NCBI GenBank assembly: GCA_037129555.1
Contig: JBAXUS010000002.1
Location: 1-64,000 of the forward strand
Direction: 5' to 3'
DNA from: JANXLS01 sp037129555
Lineage (GTDB): Bacteria; Planctomycetota; SZUA-567; H5-PLA8
DNA: 64,000 bases
The notes beneath the pieces are model-generated. The model ran no database searches. It was not told the origin of the DNA and worked only from the letters and a program-made list of their open reading frames with translations. Positions 60,778 through 64,000 of the stretch are shown here, piece by piece. The first letter of the stretch is position 1; the number at the start of each line of letters is the position of its first letter. The translations under genes were made by a program, and so were the position numbers.

Positions 60778-60939
60778 ATGAGCTATAATTTCAAGCCGTG
60801 CGACCGGAGTCAAATGCTGTTGCTCCCTCCCAGCCTCGACGAGTGGCTGCCGCGATTCTTGAAGAAATCGGGCACGGGAGAGTCTAATTCTGGTATAACT
60901 TTCGTCTTGTTATTTGGTTATACATTAGTAAGAAATTAA
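60778..60939 (+). pseudogene. N-terminal remnant of an IS1182-type transposase
   Basis: From ATG 60778 the peptide reads MSYNFKPCDRSQMLLLPPSL then DEWLP, the well-known N-terminus of IS1182-family transposases (D-Q-x-x-LLPPSL-x-EWLP). After about 25 residues similarity stops, and the frame ends at 60939. The rest of the element is gone. Family call is from the motif only. Confidence 0.65.
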
Positions 60940-61080
60940 GCTTTTCCCCATTGCATGAATCCATAGATGTGGTATTAGTAAGAGTGTGAAACGCAACAGC
61001 TAGATATAATTTCTAAATTGAAGCTTCGTCGGCTGAAATTGTATGGCGATTGTCAAGGGTTTGACATGGTTTATTCTAAA

Positions 61081-61095
61081 GTGGCAGACTGCCAC
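61081..61095. promoter_or_regulatory. Perfect 15-base palindrome, possible operator
   Basis: GTGGCAG-A-CTGCCAC is a perfect 7-bp inverted repeat around one base, 109 bases before the predicted GTG start of the Wzz/BY-kinase gene. It could be an operator for a dimeric regulator or a short hairpin. No regulator gene is nearby. Confidence 0.35.
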
Positions 61096-61203
61096 GTTGT
61101 ATTAGATTGCTGATGTCTTCTATCTTTCATTAAGAAACGGCAGTATTTTCAGACGGCATGTTTCAATCGTAAATGAGCAACCGGGATGGGATGGGGAGCC
61201 AAC

Positions 61204-63390
61204 GTGCCTGTTGACGACAGACAACCAGAATCGCATTCCGGGGATCGAGATGCGATCTCGGTTCGCGAAGTACTCCAAGCGCTGAATCGGTATAGATGGC
61301 TGGGTTTGTTCGTTTTTATTTTGTGCATGACTGCTGTCGTCGTTTATACGTATCAATCTCCATCACTCTACCGCGCAATCTCCAGCGTTCTGGTCGAATC
61401 TAATACAAAAAACGTCTTTTCGGGCGAATCAGAGGAGCGATCCGCGTCGGTATCCCAAGACCTGACCAAGGTTCAAAAGGCGTTGGCGGAAAGCCGTCCG
61501 GTCATTCTGCGAGCACTTGCCATCAGTGGCCTCAATCGGGAAGAATGCGCGACGATCATGAAGGGCAGCCTGGAGTTGCCCGGAAATTTCGCGGCGCATA
61601 TTGACGGACAATTGCTCTACCTCGAAGTGCTAGATCCAACGCCGAAACAATCCGTCCTGCTCGCCAATTCCTGGGCGCAGGCGTTTGTGGAAACGATGGT
61701 CAACCGTTCGAAGGACCCCAGTAAATTCGCGAAGGAATTCTTGGAAAAAAACATTCCAGCCTATCAAAAAGATTGGATTGCAAAGCAGAACGCGCTTAAT
61801 AAATTCGAATTGGAAACGCGTTTTGATCCCGCCGAATTCGACAAACACCCCCTGCGAAAACGCGTTGAGGATCTGAGCATCAAGCTGAATGCGCTGAACA
61901 TGGAATGCGCCAATTTCGAAGCCGAGCAGGACGTGGTTTCGCGCCCAAATGTTGGAGTGGAGGATTTGATCCGCTTGGCGCGCGCACGGACGGACGTGGC
62001 GTTGATGGGCGTTTTGAAGCAGCTCGAGGACCGCAAATCTAAGCAAATGGATGCGATTGAAAAATTCAAGCGGGAGAGCCTGGATGTGAAATCCATTCAG
62101 GAAAATATCGATAGCATCAAAGCCGAAATCAAGCCGTCGACCGATAGGATTCTGGCAGGGATCAAACTTGATCTGGAAAGAGCGAAGGCGGAGCGCCAAA
62201 AAGTTCAATTGCTGTTCAACAGCGCGGATCAGGAATTTGAAGTCATCAAAACGAATGCGGCACGGCATCGTGTTCTCAGTTCGGAGGCGGCCATGGCCGA
62301 ACGGCTCTATTCCGATCTGGCCCAAAGGAAGAGCGTGAACGATTTGTCCGGGCGATACGATTATTCGTATGCCACGCAGTGGGAGCAGGCCGAGGTTCAG
62401 GAAAAGCCGTACAAGCCCCGTTGGCTCATCAATCTCGCCGTCGGTTTCGCGTTCAGTTTTGCTGCGGCATTTGCGGCGATGTATCTTGCCAGTGAACTGG
62501 ACGTCGCCTTAAGAACAAGCCGCGAAATGGAGCAATTGCTGCACGTGCCTGTCGTCGGCACGGTGCCCCATGCCCGATGTTTTTGGGGCACAGTCGACAG
62601 CTTTAATTTAATCGCAGGCAAATCCGCTGGACCGGCGATCAAGGCGCTGCATAACGTGGTGCTCGGAATCGATCTCAACCACGATTCCAGCCAGCCGCTC
62701 GTCATCACCGTGACCAGCCCCGCGCCGCAGGATGGCAAGTCCTTCGTCGCGTCGGCGCTGGCGGGATTGTTCGCCGCACAGGGACGCCGGGTCTTACTTG
62801 TCGATGCGGCCCAGGGGAAACGTTCGCTGACGGTTGCTTTGAAACACGAGAGCAAAGCCGGGCTCTTTGACGTGCTCGGTGGAATGGATTGGGCCGGGGA
62901 CATACCGCAAGCCGGCGTGTTGCCGGGATTGAAATTCCTGCCGTCCGGTCAGAGTTCGTCGTCGCAATACGCAAGCATGACGGTCGATCACGTAAGAACG
63001 TGTGTGCAGCGCTTGAGGAAGGAGTATGACGTCGTCGTTTTCGATGCGCCACCCATACTCGCTTTTTCGGAAGCCGCCTTATTCGCGCAATGCAGTGACG
63101 TGACCATTCTTTTGGCGCGGAGTCGCAAGACTCTTCCGTCCCAAATTGAACGCGCGGCGGCGCTGCTGCAATCCGCCCGCGTGGATGCAATTCACTGCGT
63201 CGTCAACGACGTGCGATCATCAGATGCGGCCAGGGATATCCCCCGGGATAACAGTTACATGACAACTCGTCCCGATCATCGCGGGCTCCTTCAGAAAGTT
63301 CCGAAGGATCAGGCCAAAGACCCACGGAAAGAAGACGGCAACATAGCTCGGAGGGCTGGCGGCAATGCAGCTTCTTCCGGACCGGTTTAG
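61204..63390 (+). CDS. Wzz-type chain-length protein fused to a BY-kinase-like ATPase
   Basis: About 728 residues. GTG 61204 with GGGGAG five bases upstream is preferred; ATG 61186 is in frame. A membrane helix near 30-50 (WLGLFVFILCMTAVVVYTY), a long periplasmic coiled coil (about 180-370) and a second helix near 410-430 form the Wzz part. The cytoplasmic ATPase has Walker A SPAPQDGKS, a Walker A' reading LLVDAAQGKR instead of the usual VDADLRRP, and Walker B VVVFDAPPIL. The C-terminus has very few tyrosines (NSYMTT), so the usual autophosphorylated Tyr cluster is weak or absent. It should control polysaccharide length and export with the outer-membrane proteins downstream. Confidence 0.9.
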   Translation: MPVDDRQPESHSGDRDAISVREVLQALNRYRWLGLFVFILCMTAVVVYTYQSPSLYRAISSVLVESNTKNVFSGESEERSASVSQDLTKVQKALAESRPVILRALAISGLNREECATIMKGSLELPGNFAAHIDGQLLYLEVLDPTPKQSVLLANSWAQAFVETMVNRSKDPSKFAKEFLEKNIPAYQKDWIAKQNALNKFELETRFDPAEFDKHPLRKRVEDLSIKLNALNMECANFEAEQDVVSRPNVGVEDLIRLARARTDVALMGVLKQLEDRKSKQMDAIEKFKRESLDVKSIQENIDSIKAEIKPSTDRILAGIKLDLERAKAERQKVQLLFNSADQEFEVIKTNAARHRVLSSEAAMAERLYSDLAQRKSVNDLSGRYDYSYATQWEQAEVQEKPYKPRWLINLAVGFAFSFAAAFAAMYLASELDVALRTSREMEQLLHVPVVGTVPHARCFWGTVDSFNLIAGKSAGPAIKALHNVVLGIDLNHDSSQPLVITVTSPAPQDGKSFVASALAGLFAAQGRRVLLVDAAQGKRSLTVALKHESKAGLFDVLGGMDWAGDIPQAGVLPGLKFLPSGQSSSSQYASMTVDHVRTCVQRLRKEYDVVVFDAPPILAFSEAALFAQCSDVTILLARSRKTLPSQIERAAALLQSARVDAIHCVVNDVRSSDAARDIPRDNSYMTTRPDHRGLLQKVPKDQAKDPRKEDGNIARRAGGNAASSGPV

Positions 63391-64000
63391 AATCTGTTTA
63401 GGAACGATAGTGATGATTCTAGTGGGAACACTTTGTGCTGAAGAAGCCGTGCCGGACGATCCGCCTTTTCAAGCGCTTTCGCCTGATACCGCACGCCGCG
63501 CCATACTGCTCGATCTCGAAGCCTCAGAACCGGATAGGCCTCCCGATGGTATAGTCGTAGGAAAGGCGCACGTGCTGCCCAGATTCGACGAGACGATGAC
63601 CTTCAGCGACAATTCGCAGCGTCGCACCCAGGACAAAGTGACGGATTTCATCTCAACATCGACCGCCACATGGGGGCTGAACTACAAGCCAAGTTCGACC
63701 TTAACTTTCGACTTCTCGGCTGCGCTGGGCTGGACCGCATACGTTAACAAAACGGAGCGCGACCATCAGACTTACAACGTGACGACGTCGGTCAGCCTTC
63801 GCGATTTCCTGATAAAAGGTTTGGAATTTGGTGTTTCAGAGCATTATTATCAGTCGGGCACGAGCGATCTTCTGGATAATGAATTCATTGAATTCAACAA
63901 GTATGAAACCAACGATGCGCGGTTTCTGACGCGCTACGCATTCAACCGGTTCACGATCACAGCCTCGGCGAAAGAAAGCATTGCGCACTATTTTTCACCG
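63365..64000 (+). CDS. Outer-membrane beta-barrel protein (3' end outside window)
   Basis: The frame from ATG 63365 stays open to the window end (212 codons). GGAGGG lies nine bases upstream, and the gene overlaps the previous one by 26 bases. The N-terminus is a signal peptide (RFRICLGTIVMILVGTLCA then EEAVP). The mature part, from about residue 80, alternates polar and hydrophobic residues with many aromatic ends (WGLNYKPSSTLTFDFSAALGW, LEFGVSEHYYQSGTSD, RFLTRYAFNRFTITASAKE; lengths approximate), the pattern of a beta-barrel. Position after the Wzz/BY-kinase suggests a polysaccharide export porin. The family cannot be named from the fragment. Confidence 0.75.
   Translation, partial: MQLLPDRFRICLGTIVMILVGTLCAEEAVPDDPPFQALSPDTARRAILLDLEASEPDRPPDGIVVGKAHVLPRFDETMTFSDNSQRRTQDKVTDFISTSTATWGLNYKPSSTLTFDFSAALGWTAYVNKTERDHQTYNVTTSVSLRDFLIKGLEFGVSEHYYQSGTSDLLDNEFIEFNKYETNDARFLTRYAFNRFTITASAKESIAHYFSP

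Larger units (their letters stand above)
60517..61203 (+). other. Non-coding gap with IS remnant upstream of the exopolysaccharide locus
   Basis: The gap is AT-rich after 60660. It contains the transposase fragment described at 60778 and a 15-base palindrome at 61081-61095. TTGACA at 61061 has no good -10 at 17 bases. TGGCAATTGCAACGCT near 60630 keeps GG-N10-GC but has a poor -12 half. No other gene is supported. Confidence 0.5.

Noticed and set aside
1..64000. CRISPR arrays, tRNA, rRNA and chemotaxis core genes (cheA, cheW, receptors)
   Set aside because: Looked for while reading; no direct-repeat array, RNA gene or chemotaxis core gene was recognised.

Overview
The window is about 55% GC and is dominated by one very complete flagellar locus. 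It comes from a flagellated Gram-negative (diderm) bacterium: it encodes an L-ring lipoprotein (FlgH), a P-ring protein (FlgI), other lipoproteins and an outer-membrane barrel. The mix of hybrid histidine kinases, a Hanks-type kinase, sigma-54 control and FliW-CsrA suggests a deep-branching environmental lineage such as Verrucomicrobiota, but that assignment is inference. No rRNA, tRNA, CRISPR array, CheA/CheW or chemoreceptor gene was seen.

Layout. (1) 1-9444, plus strand: a phosphorelay island with a large hybrid histidine kinase (cut by the window edge), single-domain receivers, an isolated HisKA (DHp) protein, an HPt protein, a second hybrid kinase and a Ser/Thr kinase fused to a receiver. 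(2) 9657-32118, minus strand: one nearly gapless run of 26 genes, read as flgC fliE fliF fliG fliH fliI fliJ motE-like fliK flgD flgE motA motB fliL fliM fliN fliO fliP fliQ fliR flhB flhA flhF flhG, a small membrane protein, and fliA. FliN is fused to a degenerate CheY-like domain. (3) 32119-39452: a divergent control region, a sigma-54 activator without a DNA-binding domain, two TPR-type envelope proteins, flgB, a small MITE-like insertion, a small cysteine-containing protein and an HDOD protein. (4) 39463-48211, plus strand: flgM, then flgF flgG flgA flgH flgI flgJ flgN flgK flgL fliW csrA. (5) 48303-54787: a second sigma-54-activator-like gene (minus strand), two flagellins of equal length, fliD, fliS and fliT. 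(6) 54961-60516: more two-component genes around a decayed insertion-sequence scar. (7) 60517-64000: another IS remnant, then the start of an exopolysaccharide-type locus with a Wzz/BY-kinase and an outer-membrane barrel.

Regulation can be read from the DNA. Sigma-54 type -24/-12 elements with exact GG-N10-GC spacing precede flgC, the HTH-less activator, flgF and fliD. Sigma-28-like elements precede flgM and both flagellins. Both flagellin leaders carry a GGA-loop hairpin followed 12 nt later by a CsrA-type site on the Shine-Dalgarno sequence, and csrA and fliW lie just upstream. The inferred hierarchy is: sigma-54 makes the basal body, hook and filament cap; FliA held by FlgM makes flagellin; FliW and CsrA time flagellin translation.

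The most unusual points are the pseudo-receiver-FliN fusion, the complementary defects of the two sigma-54 activator proteins (one lacks the HTH, the other lacks the AAA+ catalytic motifs but keeps the HTH), the orphan DHp protein, and a MITE-like element with near-textbook ends.
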